Below, piece by piece: positions 1 through 7,170 of a DNA stretch of 64,000 nt. The notes below the pieces were generated by a model that worked only from the letters and a program-made list of their open reading frames with translations, was not told the DNA's origin and did not search any database. Source of the DNA: Azorhizobium sp943371865 (lineage in GTDB: Bacteria; Pseudomonadota; Alphaproteobacteria; Rhizobiales; Xanthobacteraceae); assembly GCF_943371865.1 (NCBI RefSeq), contig NZ_CALRWL010000024.1, positions 17,315 to 81,314 on the forward strand, read 5' to 3'. Position numbers and translations under genes: made by a program. Each line of letters opens with the position of its first letter. Positions within the stretch are counted from its first letter, which is position 1.

Positions 1-421
1 ATTCGCCCAGATCCGTCTCCACCGGCTCGATGCCGTTGGCTTCCAGATGGTCGTTGAGCGCGATCTCTTCCGAGATCATGCTCTTGCCCTTGGTGACGGT
101 CTTGGCGCCCAGGTCCCGGCAGATGCGCAGCACGATGTCGCGCGCCTCCGCCGCATCCACGGCGAAATGCACATGGCCGCCGGCTTCCCGCGCCTTGGTC
201 TCGAACCGCTCCAGATAGAGATCGAGATGGGCCAGCGTATGGTTCTTGATGTCCCGCGCGCTGTCGCGCAGGGCCTCGAACTCCGGCATTTTGGCCGCGG
301 CGGCGGCGCGCTTGCCGATGAAGCCCGGCCCCACCTTGGCCAGCGCCTCCTGCAAAGGCGCATCGGCCATGGCCTTGCGGGCATTTTCCTTGAAGTCCGG
401 CGAGGTGATGTGGACGCTCAT
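1..421 (-). CDS. lutB: LutB, L-lactate utilisation iron-sulfur protein (partial, 5' part only)
   Basis: The frame starts at the ATG complementary to 419-421 and runs off the left edge, so about 140 N-terminal residues are visible. They begin MSVHITSPDFKENARKAMAD and continue into the stretch AKTVTKGKSMISEEIALNDHL, typical of the LutB/YkgF family. LutB works with LutA and LutC in oxidising L-lactate to pyruvate. The ferredoxin-like cysteine clusters and the C-terminal domain lie outside the window. The start codon overlaps the lutA stop by four bases (ATGA), so the two genes are translationally coupled. lutC may follow but cannot be seen. Confidence 0.9.
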   Translation of the reverse strand, partial: MSVHITSPDFKENARKAMADAPLQEALAKVGPGFIGKRAAAAAKMPEFEALRDSARDIKNHTLAHLDLYLERFETKAREAGGHVHFAVDAAEARDIVLRICRDLGAKTVTKGKSMISEEIALNDHLEANGIEPVETDLGE

Positions 422-1206
422 GACCGGCTCCCCTCTCCGTTGCGTGGCGGCTGGCCGATGGCGGGCGTCTCGCCCACCCCCGCCAGCACTTCCGCCACAT
501 GGCGCACGTTCACCGCCCGGCCGTCCCGTTGCAGCTTGCCGGCCATGTTCATCAGGCAGCCGAGATCGCCGGCGAGCAACGTGTCGGCGCCGCTGGCCAG
601 GATGTTGGCGGTCTTCTTCTCGACGATGGCGTTGGAGATGTCGGGATATTTCACGCAGAAGGTGCCGCCGAAGCCGCAGCACACGTCGCTGTCGGGCATT
701 TCCGTCAGCGTCAGCCCCTCCACCGAGGCCAGCAGCTTGCGCGGCTGCGCCTGGATGCCCAGCTCCCGCAGGCCCGAGCAGCTGTCGTGATAGGTCACGG
801 TGCCGTCGAAGGCGGCGGTCACATGGGTCACGCGGCGCACGTCGGTGAGAAAGGACACCAGCTCGAACACCTTGGCGCAGAAGCGGTCCACCCGCCCGGC
901 CCAGTCCGGCTCGCCCACGAACAGTTCGGGATAGTGGCTCTTGATCATGCCGGCGCAGGAGCCGGACGGCACCACCACATAATCGAAGGTCTCGAAGGCG
1001 GCGATGGTCTGCTCGGCCAGGGCTCGGGTGGTGACCCGGTCGCCGGAATTGAAGGCCGGCTGGCCGCAGCAGGTCTGGCGCGGCACGTTCACCTCGCACC
1101 CGGCCTGCTCCAGCAGGCGCGCGGCGGCAAAGCCGACGCTGGGGCGCATGGTATCCACCAGGCAGGTGACGAAGAGCCCGACGGAAACGGGGCGCTGGTC
1201 TCTCAT
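418..1206 (-). CDS. lutA: LutA, L-lactate utilisation (Fe-S)-binding protein
   Basis: This is a cysteine-rich-domain (CCG) protein of the LutA/YkgE family, part of the LutABC lactate oxidation complex in the cytoplasm. Two CCG modules are visible: VTCLVDTMRP followed by RQTCCGQPAFNSGD, and YHDSCSGLREL followed by SDVCCGFGGTFCVKYPD. Each supplies the paired cysteines expected for cluster binding. The frame is open further upstream to a GTG at 1266. ATG at 1206 (MRDQRPVSVGLFVTC) matches where family members usually begin and gives 262 residues, but no strong ribosome site decides between them. The stop overlaps the lutB start, so this is the first visible gene of a lut operon. Confidence 0.9.
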   Translation of the reverse strand: MRDQRPVSVGLFVTCLVDTMRPSVGFAAARLLEQAGCEVNVPRQTCCGQPAFNSGDRVTTRALAEQTIAAFETFDYVVVPSGSCAGMIKSHYPELFVGEPDWAGRVDRFCAKVFELVSFLTDVRRVTHVTAAFDGTVTYHDSCSGLRELGIQAQPRKLLASVEGLTLTEMPDSDVCCGFGGTFCVKYPDISNAIVEKKTANILASGADTLLAGDLGCLMNMAGKLQRDGRAVNVRHVAEVLAGVGETPAIGQPPRNGEGSRS

Positions 1207-1491
1207 GGGCATCGGCGGGGTTTCATCCAAAGCGAGGGCGGGATCCTGGACGGACTCTTGCGGCACTCTTGAACGGCGGCGTCAGGCCGGACGGGGCAAC
1301 GTCTCCCGGTCGAAGCCCCAGCCGGTTGTGTACAGGCGCCCCCTCCCAGGGCCGCCGAAAACGGTCTCCCATGCCGCACCAGCGGGCGCCCGGCGGCCGG
1401 CGCACCGCCTCTGCGCGTGAGGAGGCATTTATATCATTGGACTTTCTCCAAAGAAAAGCACGCCCCCTTCATGCCGCCTTCCCCAGCGGAC

Positions 1492-2046
1492 TCACGAAAT
1501 GATGATGCGCGCCCCCGGCCTCAGCCGGGTAAGCAGGCGACGCATGTCGGCGGGCGCCAGCGCGACGCATCCTTCCGTGGCCAGGTAACCGGGCCGCGCC
1601 TGATGGATGAAGATCGCCGAGCCCCGTCGCCGCACCCGGGGGCGGGTGTTGTGGTCAAGCACCAGCAGGAGGTCATACAGCCAATCATCCCGCCTCAGCC
1701 GCTCGTGGGAGGGCGCAAAGGGCAAGCTGTCCGGGGGCACCGTCACCGGGCAATTGTAGCGCCGGTCGTCCGGGTCGTCGCACCAGCCGTCATCGACGCC
1801 GATGGGGGCGGCGGGCAGCCGGGTGGCCGGGCGGGGCCTCAGGTCCCCCCGATACAGCACCCGCAGGATGCGCCAGACCCCCGCCGGGGTGCGCCCGTCG
1901 CCTTCGCGCTTGTCGAAGGCGACGCCGGAGCGCCCCAGCGCCACGGGAATGGCCAGCCCCCCCGCCGTCAGAACCCCGCGATGGCGGCTGCCCGGCAGGC
2001 GGCGGACCACCAGTTTCGCGATCCCCACAGGAAGTTGCGTCGTCAT
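1492..2046 (-). CDS. L,D-transpeptidase-like protein (YkuD/ErfK domain)
   Basis: A protein of about 184 residues with the YkuD catalytic signature near the C-terminus: IFIHQARPGYLATEGCVAL. The His and the Thr-Glu-Gly-Cys correspond to the HX(n)[ST]HGC motif of L,D-transpeptidases, with Glu in the place of the usual second His. These enzymes make 3-3 peptidoglycan cross-links or attach lipoproteins to the wall. No clear signal peptide is visible, which is also common in the short DUF-type members of this family. ATG at 2046 is preferred to the GTG just before it. It is divergent from the response regulator gene and has no obvious operon partner. Confidence 0.8.
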   Translation of the reverse strand: MTTQLPVGIAKLVVRRLPGSRHRGVLTAGGLAIPVALGRSGVAFDKREGDGRTPAGVWRILRVLYRGDLRPRPATRLPAAPIGVDDGWCDDPDDRRYNCPVTVPPDSLPFAPSHERLRRDDWLYDLLLVLDHNTRPRVRRRGSAIFIHQARPGYLATEGCVALAPADMRRLLTRLRPGARIIIS

Positions 2047-2174
2047 CACGTAATATAATACCCCTAGCGCTCAGTTTCACTGGGCAAATTTGCGCGAATC
2101 CCCGAGCGTGATGTACTTGCGCGATTCGCGTGCCCGCAAGCCCCGCAAGGGCGAACAGGGTAACGGAGGTTTGC
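2047..2174. promoter_or_regulatory. Divergent control region with inverted repeat
   Basis: This region lies between the L,D-transpeptidase-like gene and the response regulator. The AT-rich stretch TAATATAATA at about 2051-2060 is the best promoter-like element. Arms CGCGAATC (2093-2100) and GATTCGCG (2123-2130) form a perfect inverted repeat with a 22-base loop. A strong ribosome site GGAGG (about 2165-2169) precedes the ATG at 2175 and fixes that start. Whether the inverted repeat is an operator is inference. Confidence 0.4.
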
Positions 2175-2861
2175 ATGGCGAATGCGTGGAAGATTCTGGT
2201 GGTCGAGGACGACCCCGAACTGCGCGAAGCGCTGATTGAGCAGCTCGCGCTCCAGGACGAGTTCGAGGCCATTCCGGCGGACTGCGCCCAGGCGGCCATG
2301 GATGCCGCCAAGAACGGCGCCGTGGATCTGGTGATCATGGACGTGGGCCTGCCCGACATGGACGGGCGCGATGCCGTGCGGCAGATGCGCAAGAACGGCT
2401 TCAAGGCCCCCATCATCATGCTGACCGGGCACGATACCGACTCGGACACCATCATGGGCCTGGAAGCGGGCGCCAATGACTATATCGTCAAGCCGTTCCG
2501 CTTCGCGGTGCTCCTCGCCCGCCTGCGCGCCCAGATGCGCAGCCACGAGGCCAGCGAGGACGCGGTGTTCGCCATCGGCCCGTACAGCTTCCGGCCCGGC
2601 GCCAAGATGCTGCTGACCGATCGCGGCTCCAAGATCCGCCTCACCGAGAAGGAAACGGCGATCCTGCGCTATCTCTACCGCGCCGGCAAAAGCCCGGTGG
2701 CGCGCGAGACCCTGCTGCAGGAAGTGTGGGGCTACAATTCCGGCGTGACCACCCACACGCTCGAAACCCACATCTACCGCCTGCGGCAGAAGATCGAGCC
2801 CGATCCCTCCAACCCCACCCTGCTGGCCACCCAGTCCGGGGGCTACAAGCTCGTCCCGTGA
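2175..2861 (+). CDS. OmpR/PhoB-family response regulator
   Basis: A 228-residue two-component response regulator. The receiver domain (about 1-120) has the acidic pocket E11-D12-D13, phospho-acceptor D56 in VIMDVGLP, T84 and K107 in YIVKPF, so all canonical residues are present. The C-terminal winged helix (about 130-228) shows LTEKETAILRYLYRAG and THTLETHIYRLRQKIEPD, typical of the OmpR/PhoB DNA-binding domain. GGAGG six bases upstream sets the start at ATG 2175. No histidine kinase is adjacent. The next gene, 28 bases downstream on the same strand, encodes a cyclic-nucleotide-binding protein and probably shares the transcript. The target genes cannot be read from the sequence. Confidence 0.93.
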   Translation: MANAWKILVVEDDPELREALIEQLALQDEFEAIPADCAQAAMDAAKNGAVDLVIMDVGLPDMDGRDAVRQMRKNGFKAPIIMLTGHDTDSDTIMGLEAGANDYIVKPFRFAVLLARLRAQMRSHEASEDAVFAIGPYSFRPGAKMLLTDRGSKIRLTEKETAILRYLYRAGKSPVARETLLQEVWGYNSGVTTHTLETHIYRLRQKIEPDPSNPTLLATQSGGYKLVP

Positions 2862-2889
2862 CCCCACCCGCCATCCCCAGGAGCCGCGC

Positions 2890-3369
2890 GTGAGTCTCGA
2901 CCAGGATGTCGTGCTGCTCCAGGGTGTGCCCACCTTCCGTGTGCTCTCCCCGGAGGCGCTGCGCATTCTGGCCATCAGCGCCGAGCAGCGCGCCGTGGCA
3001 TCAGGCGAGGTGCTGTTCCGCATGGGGGACGCCGCCGACTGCGGCTATGTGGTGATGACCGGGCGGGTGGAGGTGTTTTCCGAGCGCGCCGGCAAGCGCC
3101 GCAATGCCTGCGAGGCCCTGCCCGGCGCCCTGATCGGCGAGATGGCGCTGATCCTGGACCGCCCCCGCCCCGCCACCGCGGTGGCGCTGGAGCCCGCCAC
3201 CGTCATGCGCATTCCCCGCAGCACCTTCCTGCGGGTGCTGGAAGGCTTCCCCGAAGCGGCGGTGGACCTGCGGGCGGCCTTCGCCGAGCGGGTCAACGGC
3301 CTGCTCCGCTCCCTCGACACGGTGCGCGATCGCCTGGAAACCCCGATCCGGCCGGTGCGGCGGCGGTAG
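2890..3369 (+). CDS. Cyclic nucleotide-binding domain protein (single domain)
   Basis: A 159-residue protein consisting almost only of a Crp-type cyclic nucleotide-binding domain. Visible motifs are GEVLFRMGDAADCGYVVMTGRVEVF and, at the phosphate-binding cassette, GALIGEMALILDRPRPATAVA. No helix-turn-helix follows, so it is not a classical Crp transcription factor. It more likely senses a nucleotide and acts on a partner protein. The start is GTG at 2890, with AGGAG eight bases upstream. It lies 28 bases after the response regulator, so a common transcript and signalling role is plausible. The partner is unknown. Confidence 0.87.
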   Translation: MSLDQDVVLLQGVPTFRVLSPEALRILAISAEQRAVASGEVLFRMGDAADCGYVVMTGRVEVFSERAGKRRNACEALPGALIGEMALILDRPRPATAVALEPATVMRIPRSTFLRVLEGFPEAAVDLRAAFAERVNGLLRSLDTVRDRLETPIRPVRRR

Positions 3370-3414
3370 GGTACCGATCCGCTGCCGGTGGCGGCGCTTC
3401 CGTGTTGCTGGACC

Positions 3415-3927
3415 TCAGTCCCCTTGGGCTCCGTCCGCTGCACCTTTCGAGATCGCCGCCTCGTACGCGGCTTGAAGCTCGGCGAAGACGGAGCGCGCCG
3501 GGCGTGGCGCGCCCAGATGCAGGTGGCGGAGTTCGTCCATGAAGGCGCGCCACAGGTCTGGACCGCCGGCCTCCAGCAGTTCGGCCCGAACCGAGAGCGT
3601 TTCGCTCGCGGCAGTGTGCCGGCGCCCCCACGCCCCCATGTGGGCCAGCAGCGGCACCAATTGGATGGACGCTTCGGTGAGGGCGTAGATTCCTTTCTGG
3701 CGATGGCTCGGATCATCGCTGCGCGTCAGCAGTCCCGACTGGACCAACCGCTTGAGCCGGCTGGAGAGGATGTTGGACGCGATGCCCTCCTCGCTTTGGG
3801 ACAAAAGTGCGCCATAGCTGCGCCGGTTGCCGAACATGAGGTCGCGGATGACGATCAGGCTCCACGGATCTCCCAGCTGTTCGAGCGTGAGATTGATGGG
3901 GCAGCCGGATCGTTGTGTCTGCGCCAC
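3415..3927 (-). CDS. HxlR-family transcriptional regulator
   Basis: A 170-residue winged-helix regulator. The HxlR core is seen as LEQLGDPWSLIVIRDLMFGNRRSY followed by EEGIASNILSSRLKRLVQSGLL, with Cys9 (SGCPI) in the N-terminal position often used for redox or electrophile sensing in this family. The start is a GTG at 3927, because an in-frame stop lies only four codons upstream. It is divergent from a glutathione S-transferase gene. Two inverted repeats between the genes look like its operators, so it probably represses itself and the transferase, perhaps in answer to electrophiles. That last point is inference. Confidence 0.9.
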   Translation of the reverse strand: MAQTQRSGCPINLTLEQLGDPWSLIVIRDLMFGNRRSYGALLSQSEEGIASNILSSRLKRLVQSGLLTRSDDPSHRQKGIYALTEASIQLVPLLAHMGAWGRRHTAASETLSVRAELLEAGGPDLWRAFMDELRHLHLGAPRPARSVFAELQAAYEAAISKGAADGAQGD

Positions 3928-3947
3928 TGAGGATCCTCATGGAGTCC

Positions 3948-4001
3948 GCTTGCGACATGCAAGCTGTTTGCATATGGTGAAACCACTTGCACTCTGCAAG
4001 T
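3948..4001. promoter_or_regulatory. Two inverted repeats, candidate HxlR operators
   Basis: GCTTGC-N5-GCAAGC (3948-3964) and ACTTGCA-N3-TGCAAGT (3985-4001) are both perfect. Both share the half-site CTTGC/GCAAG, and their centres are 37 bases apart. They sit between the divergent HxlR regulator and glutathione S-transferase genes, which is where such a dimeric regulator would bind. The pair could allow looping or cooperative binding. Confidence 0.5.
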
Positions 4002-4022
4002 AGTTTAGGGACGGACGCATCC

Positions 4023-4682
4023 ATGTCGCTGGCACTCTACGGCCACCCCTTCTCGTCCTATACGCAGAAGGCTCTGATCGCCCTCTATGAGAACGAGACA
4101 CCCTTCGCGTTCCGCAGCATCGACCCGGAGTCTGCGGCGAACGTCGCGGAATGGCTGCGTCGCTGGCCGCTGCGCAAGTTTCCCCTGCTGGTCGACGGCG
4201 AACGGGACGTGGCGGAGACCAGCATCATCATCGAATACCTGCAGATCGTTTACCCCGGCCCCCGTCTTCTGCTGCCCACCGACCCGATGGCGGCGTTGGA
4301 GGTGCGCTTCCTCGATCGCTTCTTCGACTTGCATGTGATGGAGGCCATGCAGGTCGCGGTGGAAGCCAAGCTGGGGAAACTGCCGATCAAGAGCGACGAG
4401 GGCCTGGCCATCGCCACCGCGCGTCTTGAGCGCGCCTATGGCTGGCTCGAAACCCATCTTGCCGGCCGGAGTTGGGCGGCGGGCGAGCACTTCACCCTTG
4501 CGGACTGCGCCGCCGCGCCGTCCCTGTTCTATGCCGATTGGACCTACCAGATCCCCGGTGGCTACCCGCTTTTGCGCGCCTACCGCGCCCGGCTGCTGGC
4601 CCGCCCGTCCGTTGCCCGGGCCGTGGATGGCGGCCGTCCGTTCCGCAGCTACTTCCCCCTCGGGGCGCCGGATCGGGACTAA
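4023..4682 (+). CDS. Glutathione S-transferase family protein
   Basis: A 219-residue protein with a thioredoxin-like N-terminal domain (about 1-80) beginning MSLALYGHPFSSYTQKALIA, with Ser11/Ser12 as candidate catalytic residues. The cis-Pro turn and the glutathione-binding segment are FPLLVDGERDVAETSIIIEYL. The C-terminal helical domain contains the N-capping box LAGRSWAAGEHFTLADCAAA. Such enzymes conjugate glutathione to electrophiles in the cytoplasm, but the substrate cannot be predicted. ATG 4023 was chosen because the protein then begins directly with the beta-alpha-beta fold. The gene is transcribed divergently from the HxlR regulator. Confidence 0.92.
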   Translation: MSLALYGHPFSSYTQKALIALYENETPFAFRSIDPESAANVAEWLRRWPLRKFPLLVDGERDVAETSIIIEYLQIVYPGPRLLLPTDPMAALEVRFLDRFFDLHVMEAMQVAVEAKLGKLPIKSDEGLAIATARLERAYGWLETHLAGRSWAAGEHFTLADCAAAPSLFYADWTYQIPGGYPLLRAYRARLLARPSVARAVDGGRPFRSYFPLGAPDRD

Positions 4683-4853
4683 CCAGGGCACACGGGACGT
4701 CGGCGGGCTTCGCCGATCCGGCACTGTGCGGACATTGCACGGTCCCCTTGCGCCTGAGACGACCGCCCCTGCCCTGCACCCGATCTTGGCAGGCACACAT
4801 GGGATGCGCTATCGCAGGCGGCACCCGGCCATCAGACCCGCAGGCCCTCCGTC

Positions 4854-5285
4854 ATGCCCATCCCCATGGCCATCCAGCACGCCACCGAGGACTTCGAGCG
4901 CTTCCTGGCCGATGCCCGCGACACCTCGGGCCTGACCACCCGCAACCAGACCTACACCATGGTGGACGGCGTGCTGCGCGCCTTCCGCGCCCGCCTCAAT
5001 GTGCGGGACGCGATCCGCTTCGCCAATGTGCTGCCGCCGGTGCTGCGGGCGATCTTCGTCGCCGACTGGGACACGGACACCGCGCCGCTGGCGTTCGCGG
5101 ATCGTACCGTCATGACCAAGGACGCCCAGGGCCTGCGCACCCACCACAATTTCGCGCCGGACACCTGCATTGCCGATGTCGCCCAGGCCCTGCGCCGAAA
5201 CATGGATGCGGCCGCTCTGGACCAGGTGCTGGAGACCCTGCCGGAGGGCGCTCGCGCGTTCTGGCGCGTGCCCGAAGCCGCCTGA
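4854..5285 (+). CDS. DUF2267 domain protein
   Basis: A 143-residue helical protein that resembles the DUF2267 family: FERFLADARDTSGLTTRNQTY, VLRAFRARLNVRDAIRFANVLPPVLRAIFVADW, and the later DQVLETLPEGARAFWRV. Proteins of this family have no established biochemical role. They are often stress-associated and occur near heavy-metal or universal-stress genes. A second in-frame ATG at 4866 is an alternative start. No clear ribosome-binding site precedes either. It is convergent with xthA. Confidence 0.75.
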   Translation: MPIPMAIQHATEDFERFLADARDTSGLTTRNQTYTMVDGVLRAFRARLNVRDAIRFANVLPPVLRAIFVADWDTDTAPLAFADRTVMTKDAQGLRTHHNFAPDTCIADVAQALRRNMDAAALDQVLETLPEGARAFWRVPEAA

Positions 5286-5297
5286 CGGGCGCCGCCG

Positions 5298-6122
5298 TCA
5301 GATGTCGAACGTCACCGCCACCGGCACATGGTCGGAGGGCTTGTCCCACGAGCGGGCGTGCTTCAGCACGGTCATGGCGCTGGCCTTGGGGGCAAGGCCC
5401 TGGCTGGTCCACACATGGTCCAGCCGCCGGCCGCGATCATTCACGGTGTAATTGGGCGAGCGATAGCTCCACCAGGTGAACAGCTTGTCCGTGGGCGGCA
5501 CGAAATTGCGCATCACGTCCACCCAGGGGCCGGCCGCCTGGAAGCGCTGCATCAGTTCCACCTCCACCGGCGTATGGCTGACCACGGACAGCAATTGCTT
5601 GTGGTTCCACACGTCGGCTTCCAGCGGCGCGATGTTGAGATCGCCCACCAGAATGGCGTGGCCCCCCGCCGGGCGACCGGCCTCGGTGAGGCGCTCCCAG
5701 GCGATGGCCTCCTCCAGGAAGGCGAGCTTGTGGGCGAACTTGGGGTTGATCTCCGGGTCCGGCTCGTCGCCGCCCGCCGGCACGTAGAAATTATGGATGG
5801 TCACCGGCGCACTGAGGCCCCCGCCCGCGCCCAGGGTCACCGCAATATGCCGGGCATCGCCCTTGGCACAGAATTCCTGTTTCTCGATGGACTCGAACGG
5901 CCGCTTGGAAAAGGTGGCCACCCCATGCCACCCCTTCTGGCCATTCAGCGCGATATGGGGAAAGCCCAGCTCGCGGATGGCGGCGAGGGGGAATTGGTCG
6001 TCCTGGCACTTGGTCTCCTGGAGACACAGGACGTCCGGCTTGAGTTCCTCCACCGCGGCCTTGACCAGATCGAGGCGGATGCGGACGGAATTGATGTTCC
6101 AGGTGCAGACGGTAAGGGACAA
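5298..6122 (-). CDS. xthA: Exodeoxyribonuclease III (XthA), AP endonuclease
   Basis: This is a member of the exonuclease-endonuclease-phosphatase fold, acting in base excision repair by cutting at abasic sites. Visible motifs are TWNINSVR, LCLQETKCQD (metal-binding Glu36), NFYVPAGGD, GDLNIAP (catalytic Asp and Asn) and SDHVPV (C-terminal Asp-His pair). The TTG at 6122 gives MSLTVCTWNINSVR and 274 residues, the usual family length. The frame stays open to 6233 and could be extended, but that part is unlike the family. The gene is encoded next to lolA and ftsK, a neighbourhood common in this order. Confidence 0.93.
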   Translation of the reverse strand: MSLTVCTWNINSVRIRLDLVKAAVEELKPDVLCLQETKCQDDQFPLAAIRELGFPHIALNGQKGWHGVATFSKRPFESIEKQEFCAKGDARHIAVTLGAGGGLSAPVTIHNFYVPAGGDEPDPEINPKFAHKLAFLEEAIAWERLTEAGRPAGGHAILVGDLNIAPLEADVWNHKQLLSVVSHTPVEVELMQRFQAAGPWVDVMRNFVPPTDKLFTWWSYRSPNYTVNDRGRRLDHVWTSQGLAPKASAMTVLKHARSWDKPSDHVPVAVTFDI

Positions 6123-6308
6123 GGGGAACGTCCGGAGCGGGAGGAAGGAAGCCTGACCTAGCCGGTCCCGGCGCCGGAGGGCAAGGCCGGGCGTTGCCCC
6201 CATGCGCCCGGTAGGCGCGCTCCGATCGCGCATGCGCGAACGGGACGGGCAGCAAGAACCGGCTGCCTCAATTCAGCGCCGCGCATTCAGGCCGCTTTTT
6301 TCGCGAGC

Positions 6309-6367
6309 CTTGAATTGGAGCCGCCTTCAAAAAAACCGCCCAACGCGCTATCTTCAAGTCCAGGAGG
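6309..6367 (+). promoter_or_regulatory. Promoter and ribosome site of the small-protein/ART-like cassette
   Basis: TTCAAA (6326-6331) and TATCTT (6349-6354) are spaced by 17 bases and would serve as -35 and -10 elements. CTTGAA (6309-6314) and TTCAAG (6352-6357) make a 6-base inverted repeat across the promoter, a possible autoregulation site. GGAGG at about 6363-6367 precedes ATG 6376. This is pattern reading only. Confidence 0.4.
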
Positions 6368-6375
6368 GTCACTTG

Positions 6376-6555
6376 ATGACCGACGAGCAGCGCCGCGCCG
6401 CCATAAAGAAGCTCATCAAGGACTACACGGCGAAAATCACCGTGAGCAAAGAGGCCGCGCGCGACGCCTTAATCGCCGAGGGCATCTACACCGAGAACGG
6501 TGATCTGGCCCCGGAATATGGCGGCCCCGTCAAAAAGCCCAAGTCGGCGGCTTGA
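6376..6555 (+). CDS. Small helical protein, first gene of a two-gene cassette
   Basis: A 59-residue soluble protein, MTDEQRRAAIKKLIKDYTAK at the start, then SKEAARDALIAEGIYTENGD and a conserved-looking tail LAPEYGG before a basic end. No known DNA-binding or enzyme motif is evident. A strong GGAGG lies nine bases upstream of ATG 6376. The stop overlaps the TTG start of the next gene by four bases (TTGA), so expression is coupled. Small size, first position and tight coupling to a putative ADP-ribosyltransferase-like protein would fit an antitoxin or a cofactor protein, but this is inference. Base composition of the pair is lower in GC than the neighbours. Confidence 0.7.
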   Translation: MTDEQRRAAIKKLIKDYTAKITVSKEAARDALIAEGIYTENGDLAPEYGGPVKKPKSAA

Positions 6556-7157
6556 GCCGTCTCGCGACCTCATTCGTTCTTGGATACCATGGCTGCGACG
6601 CAGCGGTGGCGGGAGAGGTTCTGGCCGGGACATCCGAAATCATCTTCAGCGATGAAGATCATGACTGGCTCGGACCCGGCGCCTACTTCTGTGAGGCCGA
6701 TCCCCGACGCGCCCTGGAATGGGCGCAGTGGAAGGCGAGCCGGGGTACTTATGAGGCTCCGAGCGTCATCGGTGCGATTATCGATCTGCGCAACTGCCTC
6801 GACCTCACAACGCGCGAGGATCTGGAACTGGTCCGCACCAGCTATCACTCCTTTGTCCTGGCACAGGAAAAGGCTGGTCTTCCGGTGCCTGAGAACAGGA
6901 GCCCGCGAGGGCAGCCTGAGCAGGACCACCTTCTGCGGTATCTGGACTGCGCGGTGATCCGCCACTTGCACAGCATGATGGATCTGCAAGGGGGCACCGG
7001 CATCGCCCCCTACGACACCGTGCGTGGCATGTTCACGGAGGGCGGCCGGCTATATCCTGGCGGCGGCCTTCACGAGCGCACCCACGTCCAGATCGCCGTG
7101 CGCAAGCCGGAGTGCATCCGCGGCTTCTTCCGCCCCCGGCCCTATCCGACGCTTTGA
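6552..7157 (+). CDS. Putative ADP-ribosyltransferase-like (ART-fold) protein, possible toxin
   Basis: A 201-residue protein that I do not recognise as a named family with known function. It carries features that resemble the H-Y-E class of ADP-ribosyltransferase folds: GYHGCD (His13), WLGPGAYFCEADPRRALEWA (Tyr45) and a C-terminal strand ERTHVQIAVRKPECIRGFF, where Glu175 or Gln180 could fill the third position. No signal peptide or membrane segment is seen. The start is a TTG whose last two bases lie in the TGA of the preceding small gene; translation is therefore probably coupled. Sampled stretches are about 55-62 percent GC, below the surrounding genes, hinting at transfer. A role in a toxin-antitoxin or defence pair is inference. 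Confidence 0.65.
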   Translation: MSRLATSFVLGYHGCDAAVAGEVLAGTSEIIFSDEDHDWLGPGAYFCEADPRRALEWAQWKASRGTYEAPSVIGAIIDLRNCLDLTTREDLELVRTSYHSFVLAQEKAGLPVPENRSPRGQPEQDHLLRYLDCAVIRHLHSMMDLQGGTGIAPYDTVRGMFTEGGRLYPGGGLHERTHVQIAVRKPECIRGFFRPRPYPTL

Positions 7158-7170
7158 TACCAGCGCGCCC

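Noticed and set aside
1267..1491. Possible gene in the gap between lutA and the L,D-transpeptidase-like gene
   Set aside because: Only short frames without ribosome sites or recognisable similarity; it is treated as the lut promoter region.
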